A stretch of DNA of 64,000 nt, taken from the NCBI GenBank assembly GCA_002162955.1, contig MABD01000024.1, forward strand, positions 62,001 to 126,000, given 5' to 3'. This document shows, in pieces, positions 38,572 through 48,037 of the stretch (its first letter is position 1; each line of letters starts with the position of its first letter). This DNA is from Gammaproteobacteria bacterium 45_16_T64. GTDB taxonomy: Bacteria; Pseudomonadota; Gammaproteobacteria; Pseudomonadales; Ketobacteraceae. The position numbers and the translations under genes are program-made. The notes beneath the pieces were generated by a model that did no database searches, had not been told where the DNA came from, and was given only the letters and a program-made list of their open reading frames with translations.

Positions 38572-39003
38572 CTACCAGCAACCATCTGTAGTGGGTAGGC
38601 GGGTTCCATCGCTACCATAGGTTAAGGTTCCGCAATCATCATTTGCCTGTCTATTCTTCGGTTGCGCTTGGATCGTAAAAGCGGTGCTAGAGGCTGCAGT
38701 AATTACTAGGTCGTAGTGTTTGTCTCCACTGCCATCGATTGGTACCTCAGTTGAGAAAATGGACGGCTCACCCGTATCGGCACCACCATCTGCAGCCCCT
38801 TCGTATGACATGGGCGACTGAATGGAATAATATCTTTCCATTGCATTTGCAAATTGGAGGAGGGCTTGTTTTCCATCTTCTCTTGATGCCCGTTCTACTT
38901 TGTCGATATATGAGGGGTAAGTAATAGTCGCCAATAAACCAATGACGGCGATGACTATCATTAGTTCTATAAGCGTAAAGCCATGGGGTTTTCTAATTAA
39001 CAT
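38572..39003 (-). CDS. pilE: Type IV pilin PilE (minor pilin)
   Basis: 143 residues. Prepilin leader ending in H-G with cleavage before F-T-L-I-E-L, the Glu at +5 present, then the hydrophobic helix (about 9-30). C-terminal Cys pair about 18 residues apart (D-C-G-T-L and D-G-C-W) for the pilin D-loop. Last gene of the fimU-pilV-pilW-pilX-pilY1-pilY2-pilE operon, following the pilY2-like gene by 12 bp. Minor pilins of this set prime pilus assembly and sit at the tip with PilY1 (known for Pseudomonas). Confidence 0.9.
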   Translation of the reverse strand: MLIRKPHGFTLIELMIVIAVIGLLATITYPSYIDKVERASREDGKQALLQFANAMERYYSIQSPMSYEGAADGGADTGEPSIFSTEVPIDGSGDKHYDLVITAASSTAFTIQAQPKNRQANDDCGTLTYGSDGTRLPTTDGCW

Positions 39004-39015
39004 GTGTTAACTCTC

Positions 39016-39363
39016 CTAACTAAGTGGCACAGCTTTTGGCGGTAATTCCCATATTTCTGTAATAAGCTCATTGCCGTTTTGTACGCGCATCGTGTACCCG
39101 ACTGGGGTGCCTGGTTTTAGGTTTTGTAAAATCGCGTTATAGAGGTCTAATAAGTGAACTGGACTATTTAGGTCGAGCTTGATAGGAGCCCCATCGATAA
39201 CTAGGGTTCGTTGGTTCAAGTCAATACCTTGTAATATTCCTTTTTGATGAAAATTACTTGGGTAGTTGCTTGGTAGTGAGTATCCTTTGGAATACGCTGG
39301 CTCTTCTGCCATCAAGGAAGAGGAGGAAATAAGTAAGAGTGTTATTAAGCATAGTTTTAACAT
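39016..39363 (-). CDS. PilY2-like small exported protein
   Basis: A 115-residue protein with a signal peptide (hydrophobic residues 4-18, cleavage near A-E-E). The mature part is short with a Q-R-T-L-V-I-D-G strand pattern. It lies between pilY1 and pilE, and its length equals that of Pseudomonas PilY2 (from memory). Sequence conservation in this family is low, so the name rests on position and size. Confidence 0.6.
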   Translation of the reverse strand: MLKLCLITLLLISSSSLMAEEPAYSKGYSLPSNYPSNFHQKGILQGIDLNQRTLVIDGAPIKLDLNSPVHLLDLYNAILQNLKPGTPVGYTMRVQNGNELITEIWELPPKAVPLS

Positions 39364-39378
39364 GTGAGTTCTCCCAAT

Positions 39379-42300
39379 TTAGAGTTCGTCAAAAATTTCG
39401 CGCCATGATATACGACCAATGTTTTGTCCAGAAGATACATCGTCGGTGATGATTTGTGTGTCAGCTGTTTGTGTAAATGAAGTGCCGCCACTAACTGATG
39501 TTAACCCTGGAGCTTCGTCGAATTTTTTACCAGATACTATTGAAGTACTAACTACTCCGTCAACTTCAGTTACGATGTTGTCGCTATCGTCAAATTCATC
39601 ATCACTGTCTAAGTCAAGTACGGTGGAATCTGGTCCAGCACCGGTTTGAGGGTTGAAAAATAGTAACCATCCGCCCTCTGCACCTTTGCAATTAGTTGGG
39701 TCTTTGGGGAGCACGGTGTTGATAAAGGCAAGATCGGCAAATCTCTTGACCTGTGTTGCTCGCTCCCCCGGTGATTCAATGCCGCCACTTTCGGCGAGCA
39801 CATCAAAATCAATGTACCAGCCCTTAACTTTAGAGCCCGATGTGTTACTCCATACAACGTCGTTCGAGGAAAGGGTTCGGGTGGTAACTGTAGGGCTGAT
39901 ATCAGTTTTAGTTACGTTGGTAAATACCTGCTCCGTAAGTTCTGATCGTGCTACCAACGGGCTGGAACTCTTGTCATCCCAGATACCATATAGAGATTGA
40001 ATGTCTTCACTGATAGCGTCATCGGTAGTGATCCAGCTTCCTGATGGAGTTATTACTACAAAACCTGCTTCAGTGGGGTGAGCGACTACGAGGGGTTGTA
40101 TCGTTATTGGTTGAGCGTCACCGCTACTGTCTTCTGCCTGAAACAGTAGTTTATGGTTGCTGGATGATGACCAATTTGTAGAGCTTGTGCTTGAGATATC
40201 AAACCGGAATAGATTGCCTTGCAAATCACCTGCGTAGATATAGTCTGAGGTTCCATTGCCATCAGTATCGATCACACGTGGTGACCCCATACCGTTAGGT
40301 GTTGTGCCATCGCTGCTTTCTGCTTTGCCATAACCAGTGGTGATTTTGATAAAGTCGCTGGCAGACCAGGAACCATCAATACCGCCATCAATAAATACAA
40401 TATATATGGCTGAATCTCCGTCGCTACTGGTACTGTTGTAGCCATTCCCAAATATAGCCGCCCAACGTTGTTCCCCGGAAATGCTTGCATTGGTCATCAC
40501 GATGGATGGCTTGCTGTAGCTGTAGCCTAGGTCGCTGTTGCCAGCGCTGCCATCATCTTCTTCGGTAAATTCCCACATGACTTTTGATTTGCCTGTTGTG
40601 GTGCTCGAAAAAGCACTGGGGTCTGTTACATCCAGTGCAAAATACCCTTTGCCGCCTCCACGATACCCTCCTAGCAAAATCGTGTGCCATGCACTGGTAT
40701 AATATACATCGTTCACCACAGGTGATAGGTCGACATAAAACTGATGATTATAGGAAGGCGATGTTTTATCGCCAAGAATTTTATACATTTCACCGGGGAC
40801 ATAAGCAAAGGTTTCATTTCCGTTAGTGGCGTCAAATGCGTGTAGCATTCCATCATTAGCGCCAACATATATATGATCTGTTCTGCTACTTTGCGCTGAT
40901 ACATAGGACGAATAGGTGTTGGATGTGGGGTAGGGGCTTTTGTCTCTATTTGAATAGGGCGGGGTTCCTACAAATATTGGGGTGGAATGTACTATGTCCC
41001 CTAACATTGTGTTTGTTTCGTCTCGATCAAAAAAATCGCCCGAATCAAATATATCCCCCTCGTTGGTTGAGTCCCCGCGGATATAATCGACTCTTTCATC
41101 GCCAACTGCCGTATTCGTACTTGAACCATAGCAGCCTCCACTGGCTGTACAGCTGGGTGCTGGGCTGTTTAGTAGTGTTTGTTGATCTGTAGATAAACTG
41201 GACCATTCAAAGGCAATCCCGCCAACGCTACTACCATCACGCTGATAGCTGATGATGCTTCGACCAGCAGGAGTTGTACTTCCGTATTGGTCACTTGCTT
41301 GCCATGCGGGGTTATCGATATCAGTTTGTAATATGGATCCATCACTCTGAATCTCAATGGCCTGTAATTCACCGCTGTGAGTCTTGGTATTGTAGAAAGC
41401 TCGATACAAATAGGCTCCGGTATCAAGATTTTGTGTATTAAATGCTACGGCGCTAGCTGCACCTATGCCGCTCTGGATTTCTTCGAATATATTACTTAGC
41501 GCATCGGCAAGTTCTGTGGGGTTTTGGGCATTAAGGTAGTTGCCTCGCCCGTTATAGGCTGCATGGCGAAGATCATCGACCTTAGCACTGTTTTTTTCTG
41601 ATGTAGTTCCAGAAAAGGGGTCTGGCCAGGCAAATGCATCGTCAATGTTTGGGGGAATAGATGTAATGGTTCCATCTACACCAAAGCCAACCGTAAATGT
41701 CGACATACGTTGATGCATTTCATCTGCATCAGCGAGTACGCTGGCACCTGCGGTATCACGAGAGGTGGTAGGGACGTGATCTGACGCGGTGGTTTGGTCG
41801 TCCTCATAATAACGCATGGCGACATCAGCCAATGTGTTGCTCACTGAGTCAGCGTAAGCTCCGCCATCAAAATCGGTATCCTCATTGCCATCTTCATTGC
41901 CAACACTGCTGGAAAGGCTTCCGTTATAAAAACCGTCGGTCATTAGAATTGCATAGTTTTGTTGGCAAGTGCCGGCTGGACTTGCCAACATCGGGCATGC
42001 AGCACTGCTTCCAAAAATGTTGTCTGATGGAGGGCTATTGCCGTAAGTGCAATCGTAGTACTGACCTGTTTTATACAAAGCGTTTCTTAAGGGTGTTCCA
42101 TTATCGGGTGCTAGCCCGTAGATGGCGTCGAATAAATCTCGTTTTTCCCCTGATGTAGGTGATGGGTTGAGAGATTCGATTTCAAGTTCGGTTGCGTTGT
42201 GGTTGATGGTGGCAAAGCCGACTCGTAAATTCGTAACGTCTTTTAAAGATTCGGTGATTGCGCCTTTCGTCACATAATCACGAGATCGATAATAAGAGAA

Positions 42301-43059
42301 CCAGTTGGCAAAATTTTGCTGTACCGTTGCTGATTGATCTTTGATGAAATATTCGGTTTCTTCACCATTATCATATAGGTCATCACCGTCAGCATCTTTC
42401 CAAACGTAATACCTAAAGCCGTCGTTAACTCCATCATTATTACGATCGCTTGAGACTCGATTTGTACCTTGCCAGTCTGAATTGTTATTGGTGAGATCTA
42501 CTGTCTCGCTAGGATCGTATGGATTGTCAGGCGCACTCGTGATATCGATATCGCCATATTCATTGCCATTCTTGTCAACGCCAGCCCAAGGTGTGTACGT
42601 TTTATCGGGATCAAAATACATAGGGTTAAAGCTTGCATTTCTAAAACGCCAAGCTTCATCGTCGGCTGTGTTACAGTCATTGCCGTTGTCTGTATAATTG
42701 TTAGTTCCAAATTCAACGCCATAAATATACCCGCCAAAAGTTGGTGAGCCAAAGTTGCAGTTTGCTGTGCCGCTGTCGTCCGCATCTCTATGGGTAACAT
42801 CTCCAGTTCCGGAGTTAGATCCATCTCTTTGTTTGGCGGTGAATATCATGTTGTTGCTAAAGTCTCGGGTAACCACTTCCCAATCCATGCTGCCGGAATC
42901 ATCAATAATAATAACGACGTTGGGTTCTGACGAGGTGCGGAGCTCTAAAGCTTCTGTAGATAGGTTGAGATCACCACCATGCACAGTAGACATTGTGATG
43001 AAGGCTGTCGTGATTGAATAGCTTATCGCTTTAAAATAGCCAATCTTATTAGAATTCAT
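39379..43059 (-). CDS. pilY1: Type IV pilus tip/assembly protein PilY1
   Basis: 1226 residues, exported. Signal-like segment at about 10-28. A von Willebrand A domain (about 45-540) has the MIDAS motif D-x-S-x-S at D53-S57. The C-terminal beta-propeller (about 650-1130) contains a calcium loop D-T-D-G-N-G-T-S-D near residues 929-937, followed by Y-I-Y-A-G-D-L-Q-G-N-L, closely like the Ca-binding loop described in P. aeruginosa PilY1. A second acidic loop D-L-D-S-D-D-E-F-D lies near residue 1150. The ATG at 43059 is preceded by GGAGG. It controls pilus extension/retraction, surface sensing and c-di-GMP signalling in relatives. Confidence 0.93.
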   Translation of the reverse strand: MNSNKIGYFKAISYSITTAFITMSTVHGGDLNLSTEALELRTSSEPNVVIIIDDSGSMDWEVVTRDFSNNMIFTAKQRDGSNSGTGDVTHRDADDSGTANCNFGSPTFGGYIYGVEFGTNNYTDNGNDCNTADDEAWRFRNASFNPMYFDPDKTYTPWAGVDKNGNEYGDIDITSAPDNPYDPSETVDLTNNNSDWQGTNRVSSDRNNDGVNDGFRYYVWKDADGDDLYDNGEETEYFIKDQSATVQQNFANWFSYYRSRDYVTKGAITESLKDVTNLRVGFATINHNATELEIESLNPSPTSGEKRDLFDAIYGLAPDNGTPLRNALYKTGQYYDCTYGNSPPSDNIFGSSAACPMLASPAGTCQQNYAILMTDGFYNGSLSSSVGNEDGNEDTDFDGGAYADSVSNTLADVAMRYYEDDQTTASDHVPTTSRDTAGASVLADADEMHQRMSTFTVGFGVDGTITSIPPNIDDAFAWPDPFSGTTSEKNSAKVDDLRHAAYNGRGNYLNAQNPTELADALSNIFEEIQSGIGAASAVAFNTQNLDTGAYLYRAFYNTKTHSGELQAIEIQSDGSILQTDIDNPAWQASDQYGSTTPAGRSIISYQRDGSSVGGIAFEWSSLSTDQQTLLNSPAPSCTASGGCYGSSTNTAVGDERVDYIRGDSTNEGDIFDSGDFFDRDETNTMLGDIVHSTPIFVGTPPYSNRDKSPYPTSNTYSSYVSAQSSRTDHIYVGANDGMLHAFDATNGNETFAYVPGEMYKILGDKTSPSYNHQFYVDLSPVVNDVYYTSAWHTILLGGYRGGGKGYFALDVTDPSAFSSTTTGKSKVMWEFTEEDDGSAGNSDLGYSYSKPSIVMTNASISGEQRWAAIFGNGYNSTSSDGDSAIYIVFIDGGIDGSWSASDFIKITTGYGKAESSDGTTPNGMGSPRVIDTDGNGTSDYIYAGDLQGNLFRFDISSTSSTNWSSSSNHKLLFQAEDSSGDAQPITIQPLVVAHPTEAGFVVITPSGSWITTDDAISEDIQSLYGIWDDKSSSPLVARSELTEQVFTNVTKTDISPTVTTRTLSSNDVVWSNTSGSKVKGWYIDFDVLAESGGIESPGERATQVKRFADLAFINTVLPKDPTNCKGAEGGWLLFFNPQTGAGPDSTVLDLDSDDEFDDSDNIVTEVDGVVSTSIVSGKKFDEAPGLTSVSGGTSFTQTADTQIITDDVSSGQNIGRISWREIFDEL

Positions 43060-43082
43060 AGTATCCTCCAAGCAGCGGTTAA

Positions 43083-43649
43083 TTAAAACTTATTGGGTTC
43101 TATACCGTAAGTGGTTTGTAAAAACACCGATGAGTTTTCCGATGCTCCAATGCCTCGTGTAGTAATACGTATAATGTGCGCGCCACGGGTGTCTGGTGAG
43201 CCGTAGAGATCATTGTTATTAATATTATCCTCATAAACTATTTGAGGCCTACGTTCCAAAATATAGGATGCGCTTGATGCGACTCCTGCGATTGTTGTAT
43301 CTACCGACTTGGTTGTGCCAGACCCATCCCAGTCGATCGAGGTCCAAATAGTTGAGCCGACTGCCAAATCTTCGTAGGAGTAAAGCCCGTCCTGAGATGA
43401 ACTAAAATCAGTTGCTTTTAGCGTGCCCGCAGTGTATTCCTCAGCATCCTGCATTGCGGCTTCTGATGCTTGGAACGCAGCATTCAAGTCTCTAGAATTA
43501 CTTGCCATGCGACCTTCCAATATTGAACCTTCCATTGACGTGGTGCCAATAAGCGTCATAACGAGAAGTATTAGCAGGCCCATGACCAATGCAGCACCTT
43601 GAGTATTTTTTGGAGTTTTAGGTTGATCAATGCGCGACGTTGGTTTCAT
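43083..43649 (-). CDS. pilX: Type IV pilus minor pilin PilX
   Basis: 188 residues. The leader is long and ends in Q-G before A-A-L-V-M-G-L-L-I-L, so like other PilX proteins it lacks the canonical F-T-x-x-E start. A conserved S-M-E-G-S-I-L-E-x-R-M-A-x-N-x-R segment follows, then A-F-Q-A-S-E-A-A, typical of the PilX/GspK-like N-terminus. It overlaps pilW by four bases (stop/start) and is 23 bp from pilY1. Confidence 0.9.
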   Translation of the reverse strand: MKPTSRIDQPKTPKNTQGAALVMGLLILLVMTLIGTTSMEGSILEGRMASNSRDLNAAFQASEAAMQDAEEYTAGTLKATDFSSSQDGLYSYEDLAVGSTIWTSIDWDGSGTTKSVDTTIAGVASSASYILERRPQIVYEDNINNNDLYGSPDTRGAHIIRITTRGIGASENSSVFLQTTYGIEPNKF

Positions 43650-44740
43650 GAGTTACCTCCTTCATTTCGAACCTTAAATGTTTGGGTGAACTCTCGGGTG
43701 ATGGGGTCTTCGCCATCCAGGTCTTCTATGGAATTAACAGTGAGTTTAATGCGGACGGAGACAATATCTTCTGCAGTTTCTCTTGACCCGTCGTAATTTT
43801 CAGTAACAGTCAGGTCAATGTTGTCTGCTGTGCTGTATCTGTTAGGTGTGCCGTCTTTATTACTGTCGACACCGTATAGAATTTCGACGGTTTCAATGCC
43901 AGGGATCAATTCTTGAGGGTCATCGTCGCCATCACTTCGCCACAAGGACAGCACGTCGCTGCATCCGTCGCTCGGGGCAACGAAATAAACCACGCTGCTG
44001 CCACTTAATTTGTACAGCGCAGCATCGGTGTCGAACCCCCTTAGTCCCTGCCATTTACCCTCACTAGGGAATAGTGAGGATGTTTCATTTCCTGTACTGC
44101 CCGATCCCGCGGCATGTTTTACTGTAACGGACTCTGCTGTATCGCTTGGTACGGTAATGCCGGTAACCTGAAAGATACTCCCTTTATCACAGTCGCCAAT
44201 ATAGACTGTGGTGTCGGCTTCCGGGTATTCAAAGTCACTTAGGTTAACCAGTTTTATATCTTCTGTTGGTTGAGTCATACCTTCGGATACATTGACGCCT
44301 TGGCTGGATGTGCGTCGCAATGTGATGATATCCGAATACGTTTGATCACTAGAAAACCCTGTCACCATACTCCTTACATTGGTAGGTAAGTCGGCCCAGT
44401 CAATCCCGGTCGGAGCTGTGTAGGTTCCGCCCCCTGAAGTTTCGTATCCTACAATCGGCACGGTGAGGTTTCCCATATACACTGGAGTTACAAGATTGTT
44501 TGCTATTTTTACCTCGCGGGAACAACCTGAATAACCCGCCATCCTCAGGTCTTTTGATAATATATCTAGTGTGAAACGAGCATTTTCTTGGATGTTTACC
44601 AACCCTTGCTGCAGCAAAAATGTTTGTTTGCTTCCATTGAAAATTTGAATCATGCCGCTGATTAGAAAGGCTGACAGGGCGAGGGCTATCATTAACTCAA
44701 CAAGAGTAATACCCTTCTGATAGATCTTTTTTGTTTTCAT
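43646..44740 (-). CDS. pilW: Type IV pilus minor pilin PilW
   Basis: 364 residues. Prepilin leader K-G then I-T-L-V-E-L-M-I with the Glu at +5, hydrophobic helix, then an S-K-D-L-R-M-A-G-Y-S-G-C motif near residue 60 that is highly characteristic of PilW, and a later S-V-R-I-K-L-T-V near the end. Between pilV (15 bp gap) and pilX (overlap). Part of the minor pilin tip complex. Confidence 0.92.
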   Translation of the reverse strand: MKTKKIYQKGITLVELMIALALSAFLISGMIQIFNGSKQTFLLQQGLVNIQENARFTLDILSKDLRMAGYSGCSREVKIANNLVTPVYMGNLTVPIVGYETSGGGTYTAPTGIDWADLPTNVRSMVTGFSSDQTYSDIITLRRTSSQGVNVSEGMTQPTEDIKLVNLSDFEYPEADTTVYIGDCDKGSIFQVTGITVPSDTAESVTVKHAAGSGSTGNETSSLFPSEGKWQGLRGFDTDAALYKLSGSSVVYFVAPSDGCSDVLSLWRSDGDDDPQELIPGIETVEILYGVDSNKDGTPNRYSTADNIDLTVTENYDGSRETAEDIVSVRIKLTVNSIEDLDGEDPITREFTQTFKVRNEGGNS

Positions 44741-44755
44741 AAATTATGCCTTAAC

Positions 44756-45259
44756 CTAAATTTTGGTCGTCATTGAGACACTAGCAATCTGTTCTCCGTC
44801 AGCATCGACGTAATCAACCCATTCTATCGTGACTGTGTAGATGGTGCTGGAAGTGACGGTAATAGTCCCGGTGCCTTTCGGCAGCGCGCCTTTAATGCTG
44901 AGAGCCTCACACGATGCTGAGTCGTCGTAACTACCAATAGCGCACTTCCAAAGAGATAGGTCGTAGAGTGCAAGCTCTGCAGAGCTGCAGTTTCCGTTAC
45001 TATCTTCACAGGCAAGACTCGAGCTAGGGGGGGAGGTCCCTTTTGCAATATCGTATGAACCGTTGGGGTTGATTCTTATCCTGTCAGTGATATCTGCAAT
45101 GAGAATGTTTGCTTGGGTTCTTTTTAGGGCATCTGTATTACTCTTGATGCTGGCAGCTTGTAGGCCTGCTAACCCTATAAGGCCAATTGCGGATACCGTC
45201 ATTGATACCATCAGTTCTAGTAGGGTAAACCCTTTAGCGCGTGTATTGATTGTGTCCAT
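44756..45259 (-). CDS. pilV: Type IV pilus minor pilin PilV
   Basis: About 167 residues. Leader ends K-G, then F-T-L-L-E-L-M-V-S with Glu at +5, then L-A-G-L-Q-A-A-S-I-K-S-N, the PilV signature after the helix. The ATG at 45259 has a GAGG six bases upstream; an ATG at 45271 that overlaps the preceding stop (ATGA) would add four residues. Minor pilin of the tip complex. Confidence 0.9.
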   Translation of the reverse strand: MDTINTRAKGFTLLELMVSMTVSAIGLIGLAGLQAASIKSNTDALKRTQANILIADITDRIRINPNGSYDIAKGTSPPSSSLACEDSNGNCSSAELALYDLSLWKCAIGSYDDSASCEALSIKGALPKGTGTITVTSSTIYTVTIEWVDYVDADGEQIASVSMTTKI

Positions 45260-45267
45260 CAAAAACC

Positions 45268-45723
45268 TCATAGGCAGTAGCTATCATCAAGTCGTGTGTT
45301 GCCAGTGGTGAAAATGCTGATAGCTTTGCAGCCATCGCCGTCTTGGTCGCACAATGACAAACTGTCTGAGCTGCTAAGAAAACCTCGACTATTGAAAGAA
45401 AGTGTAGATATGTTGCCCGTGCTGTTGAGAGTAGAACCGCTTAATGCGGCAAAGGTGCGTATGGTTGTACCCCCGGCGCTAACAGACCAACCATCACCCC
45501 ATTCGTCATCTGTGGTGCTATTAGAGGCTGCCATGGTAACCGTATCATTTCGCTTGATAGCTTCACTGCGGGCAAAGCTGATTGCTCCGACAAAGGAGTT
45601 TACGCTTGCTGCAACCCTGTTTCTATTCATGGTATCTATAAGCGAAGGGTAACTAGCAGAAGTCAGCACAGCGATGATCGATATAGCAACCAAGAGCTCA
45701 AGTAATGTGTAACCTTTATACAT
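45268..45723 (-). CDS. GspH/FimT family minor pilin (FimU/FimT)
   Basis: About 151 residues from the ATG at 45723. Prepilin site K-G then Y-T-L-L-E-L, followed by S-I-I-A-V-L-T-S-A-S-Y-P-S; the FimT/GspH N-terminal stretch F-V-G-A-I-S-F-A-R-S-E-A-I-K-R is present. C-terminal Cys pairs (L-C-D, G-C-K, S-Y-C-L) suit a disulfide-stabilised globular head. An upstream in-frame ATG at 45819 would give a 32-residue longer leader, unlike family members. First gene of the leftward operon; by position FimU. Confidence 0.85.
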   Translation of the reverse strand: MYKGYTLLELLVAISIIAVLTSASYPSLIDTMNRNRVAASVNSFVGAISFARSEAIKRNDTVTMAASNSTTDDEWGDGWSVSAGGTTIRTFAALSGSTLNSTGNISTLSFNSRGFLSSSDSLSLCDQDGDGCKAISIFTTGNTRLDDSYCL

Positions 45724-46192
45724 TTCAGGCAGCCTAATTATTGGACATGGTTTGACTATAGACTGGATCTTAGGGGGCAATAACCTGATCTGGATAAACG
45801 GCTTAAATTGTTGATGCATGGTTACTTAGTGTGCAGATTGGTTATATCAGTAGCTCGATTATTGTCATTGTGAATATATCTAACTTATTGAAATATAAGA
45901 CTTTGTTATCCTGTGTTAGTGCGCGTTAATAATTGTAAGGATTTCCGTGGTTTAGTGGACGAATTGAGAAAATGATCTATAAGCGTCAAGAATCAGACAT
46001 GCATAGGTAGGGATGACACAGGTAAATAGTGGCGTAGAATACGAGAGAGTGCGTTGCGCTATTTAGACGTGCGGCGTGGCTACTTTCTTGCGGTGCGCCC
46101 CTGGTGTACAATTGCGCGCAAATTAGGAGCTCGACTTCAGTTGCCGCTGGGGTGATTTGAGGGGCGAGACTTGTATCAAGAGAGAGGGTTCC
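45724..46192. other. Intergenic region between the minor pilin operon and fumarase
   Basis: 469 bp with no gene I can support. It must contain the divergent promoters of the pilin operon and of the fumarase gene. A minus-strand open frame 45986-46342 runs into the fumarase gene in the opposite sense and lacks any recognisable feature, so I treat it as noise. A candidate fumarase promoter is listed separately. No hairpin-plus-T-run is seen. Confidence 0.5.
46084..46112 (+). promoter_or_regulatory. Candidate sigma-70 promoter for the fumarase gene
   Basis: TTTCTT at 46084-46089 and TACAAT at 46107-46112 are 17 bases apart, about 80 bases before the fumarase ATG. The -35 match is weak, so this is a suggestion only. 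Confidence 0.28.
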
Positions 46193-47713
46193 ATGGCTGT
46201 TATCCGCGAAGATGACTTTATTCAGAGTGTTGCAGATGGTTTGCAATATATTTCTTATTATCATCCAAAAGACTTTATAGAAGCGATTACTGCGGCTTAT
46301 GAGAAAGAAGAATCTCAAGCAGCCAAGGATGCAATGGCTCAAATATTGATCAACTCTCGTATGTGCGCGGAAGGGAAGCGTCCTTTATGCCAGGATACGG
46401 GAATTGTTACTGTTTTCCTGAAGATTGGGATGAATGTTCAGTGGGATACAGACAAGAGTGTTGCAGACTTGGTAAATGAAGGGGTCCGACGTGCATATTT
46501 GAACCCTGATAATGTGCTGCGTGCTTCCATATTAGAAGATCCAGCAGGAGCTCGAAAAAATACCAAGGACAATACTCCCGCGACAATCCACTTTGAAGTG
46601 GTGCCTGGCGACAAAGTTGAAGTGACGCTAGCGGCAAAAGGCGGCGGTTCTGAGAATAAGAGTAAATTGGCGATGCTTAACCCTAGTGACAGCATTGTTG
46701 ACTGGGTGCTTAAGACCGTACCTACAATGGGTGCTGGATGGTGTCCACCAGGCATGCTTGGAATAGGCATTGGTGGTACTGCAGAAAAGGCAATGTTACT
46801 GGCTAAAGAATCCTTGATGGATCCCGTTAATATTCAAGAGCTGATCGAGCGTGGCCCTTCGAATCGTGTTGAGGAGTTACGTCTAGAATTGTATGAAAAA
46901 GTTAATGGGCTTGGCATTGGTGCTCAGGGGCTTGGTGGACTAACGACGGTACTGGATATCAAAATCAAGGATTATCCAACCCATGCGGCTTCATTGCCTG
47001 TGGCGATGATACCTAACTGTGCAGCTACTCGGCATGTACATTTTACACTGGATGGAAATGGACCAGCTGAGCTGGAAGTGCCGAAGCTCGAAGATTGGCC
47101 AGAGATTTCTCTTGAAGGTGGGGCGACCTCGCGTCGTGTTAATTTGGATACCCTCACACCAGAAGACGTTCAAGAGTGGCTGCCAGGTGAAACGTTATTG
47201 CTTTCTGGTAAGATGTTAACAGGGCGTGATGCAGCTCATAAGCGTATGGTTGATATGTTTGCGAAAGGTGAGCCACTTCCTGAGGCGGTCGATTTCACTA
47301 ATAAGTTCATCTATTACGTAGGCCCTGTAGATGCAGTGCGAGATGAAGCTGTTGGGCCTGCTGGCCCTACCACGGCAACTCGAATGGATAAATTTACCGA
47401 TGATATGCTAGAAAATACGGGTCTTATAGGAATGATCGGTAAGGCGGAGCGAGGACCCACAGCGCTGGCGGCGATCAAAAAGCATAAGTCGGTTTATTTG
47501 ATGGCTGTTGGTGGTGCTGCATATTTAGTATCGAAAGCTATAAAGAAAGCGCGTGTTGTCGCTTTTGAAGATATGGGGATGGAAGCTATCCACGAATTCG
47601 ATGTTGAGGATATGCCAGTGACGGTCGCTGTTGATGTGAATGGTGAGTCTGTACACAATACAGCGCCAATAATCTGGAAGAAGAAAATAGGATTGTTACC
47701 TGTCGAAGACTGA
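46193..47713 (+). CDS. Fumarate hydratase, class I (iron-sulfur)
   Basis: 506 residues. Oxygen-sensitive [4Fe-4S] enzyme of the TCA cycle, fumarate to malate. The cluster Cys are in R-P-L-C-Q-D-T-G near residue 65, in G-A-G-W-C-P-P-G, and in P-N-C-A-A-T-R-H. The C-terminal beta domain follows (L-S-G-K-M-L-T-G-R-D-A-A-H-K-R, then P-A-G-P-T-T-A-T-R-M). The ATG at 46193 follows an AGAGAGGG box; an upstream extension to 46157 is not needed. A strong terminator follows the stop. FumA/FumB type single-chain enzyme. Confidence 0.95.
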   Translation: MAVIREDDFIQSVADGLQYISYYHPKDFIEAITAAYEKEESQAAKDAMAQILINSRMCAEGKRPLCQDTGIVTVFLKIGMNVQWDTDKSVADLVNEGVRRAYLNPDNVLRASILEDPAGARKNTKDNTPATIHFEVVPGDKVEVTLAAKGGGSENKSKLAMLNPSDSIVDWVLKTVPTMGAGWCPPGMLGIGIGGTAEKAMLLAKESLMDPVNIQELIERGPSNRVEELRLELYEKVNGLGIGAQGLGGLTTVLDIKIKDYPTHAASLPVAMIPNCAATRHVHFTLDGNGPAELEVPKLEDWPEISLEGGATSRRVNLDTLTPEDVQEWLPGETLLLSGKMLTGRDAAHKRMVDMFAKGEPLPEAVDFTNKFIYYVGPVDAVRDEAVGPAGPTTATRMDKFTDDMLENTGLIGMIGKAERGPTALAAIKKHKSVYLMAVGGAAYLVSKAIKKARVVAFEDMGMEAIHEFDVEDMPVTVAVDVNGESVHNTAPIIWKKKIGLLPVED

Positions 47714-47736
47714 GTTTTTACAGGTAAGCCCTAACG

Positions 47737-47770
47737 AAAAAGCCCGAGCTTAATGCTCGGGCTTTTTTTT
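47737..47770 (+). terminator. Intrinsic terminator of the fumarase gene
   Basis: A GC-rich inverted repeat (AGCCCGAGC paired with GCTCGGGCT, 4-base loop) with an A-run before and eight T after, about 24 bases past the stop. The A-run makes it potentially bidirectional. Confidence 0.9.
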
Positions 47771-48037
47771 GCCGTTAGCCAAATTATGGGATCATTTCTT
47801 TTCGCTGGTTAACAAAGTTGAAAAACTGAACTACGCTCAAATTAACAGCATTAGGAGATTTCTAGGTAAAAAGGTAGGGCAATTAGATAGTGGAGAAAAT
47901 TGGTTTCAACAACCCGATTCTACTGTCTTACAGCAAAAAAAATGCCCTGTTTAATCTTGAGATCGGTCTATACTAAAAATATAAGCGCTTCATAAGCGTT
48001 TAGTTAATGCGTCCAATAGCAGAAGAGAAGGAAAGTT
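47771..48037. other. Intergenic region after the fumarase terminator
   Basis: The full gap 47714-48037 is 324 bp: the fumarase terminator, then this stretch. An open frame 47769-47954 (61 codons, TTG start inside the T-run) has no ribosome binding site or family resemblance and I reject it. The promoter of the CheY-CheC-GGDEF operon should lie here; I see no convincing -35/-10 pair. Confidence 0.4.

Noticed and set aside
38572-45723. Type II secretion pseudopilin operon as an alternative for the pilin genes
   Set aside because: Gene order, the PilX/PilW motifs and the presence of PilY1 identify the type IV pilus minor pilin operon; no gsp genes are present.
45986-46342. 118-codon minus-strand frame upstream of and into the fumarase gene
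   Set aside because: It is antisense to the strongly supported fumarase gene for much of its length and shows no protein features.
47769-47954. 61-codon open frame after the fumarase terminator
   Set aside because: The TTG start lies in the T-run of the terminator, there is no ribosome binding site, and the translation resembles no family.
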